This document shows positions 4,990-5,015 of a DNA stretch of 5,015 bases, piece by piece. The stretch covers positions 1-5,015 of the forward strand of contig JANXRT010000533.1 in NCBI GenBank assembly GCA_025356735.1, given 5' to 3'. A program made the position numbers and the translations under genes. The notes under the pieces are model-generated. The model ran no database searches. It was not told the origin of the DNA and was given only the letters and a program-made list of their open reading frames with translations. Origin of the DNA: Acetobacteraceae bacterium. GTDB taxonomy: Bacteria; Pseudomonadota; Alphaproteobacteria; Acetobacterales; Acetobacteraceae. Every line of letters begins with the position of its first letter. Positions within the stretch are counted from its first letter, which is position 1.

Positions 4990-5015
4990 TAGTCTTAAGT
5001 AATGCGCACCGGGGC
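4937..5015. other. Intergenic tail with no convincing gene
   Basis: The stretch is richer in A and T than the rest of the window. It carries the right arm of the 12-bp inverted repeat, a CCGGTG (4955-4960) / CACCGG (5007-5012) inverted pair, a 16-codon open frame from ATG 4952 to TAA 5000-5002, and an ATG at 5002 whose first base is the last base of that stop. No clear promoter boxes or Shine-Dalgarno site are seen. A gene may begin at 5002 but too little of it is in the window to judge. Confidence 0.4.

Noticed and set aside
1..5015. Undescribed defence or mobile system
   Set aside because: All six genes belong to recognised families with intact key residues. There is no transposase, integrase, tRNA-borne attachment site, CRISPR repeat or unexplained large gene.

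Overview
The window reads as ordinary chromosomal DNA from a high-GC alphaproteobacterium. Acetobacteraceae/Rhodospirillales is the best guess, inferred from GC-rich codon use, the short type of PurL, the purL-bolA-grxD order and a CcrM-type GANTC methyltransferase. No ribosomal RNA or other taxonomic marker is present, so the family-level placement is tentative.

All six genes lie on the + strand with short gaps (14 to about 50 bases), so transcription as one or two operons is plausible. Bases 1-1524 hold the C-terminal two thirds of purL (purine synthesis, cut by the window edge). A BolA-family gene (1539-1769) and a CGFS monothiol glutaredoxin gene, grxD (1796-2134), follow. Their products are expected to act as a pair that binds a shared [2Fe-2S] cluster. 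A family 2 glycosyltransferase (2151-3092) comes next, with no recognisable ribosome binding site and a strong inverted repeat near its 5' end. It stands between the purL-bolA-grxD block and a second block, rnhB (RNase HII, 3138-3755) and ccrM (cell-cycle-type adenine methyltransferase, 3807-4880).

The last 135 bases contain no convincing gene. They hold a tight cluster of GC-rich palindromes (4891-4936), which looks like a dispersed REP-type element or mRNA 3' end structure. The cluster is enclosed by a 12-bp inverted repeat whose left arm overlaps the ccrM stop codon. The window ends just after a possible start codon at 5002.

I see no mobile element with a transposase, no CRISPR array, no tRNA or rRNA and no evident new defence system. 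Most of the content is core metabolism, iron-sulfur handling and DNA maintenance. The observations most worth a second look are the 3' repeat structure, the hairpin in the glycosyltransferase gene, the scarcity and placement of GANTC sites next to their own methyltransferase gene, and the position of the glycosyltransferase between two housekeeping blocks.
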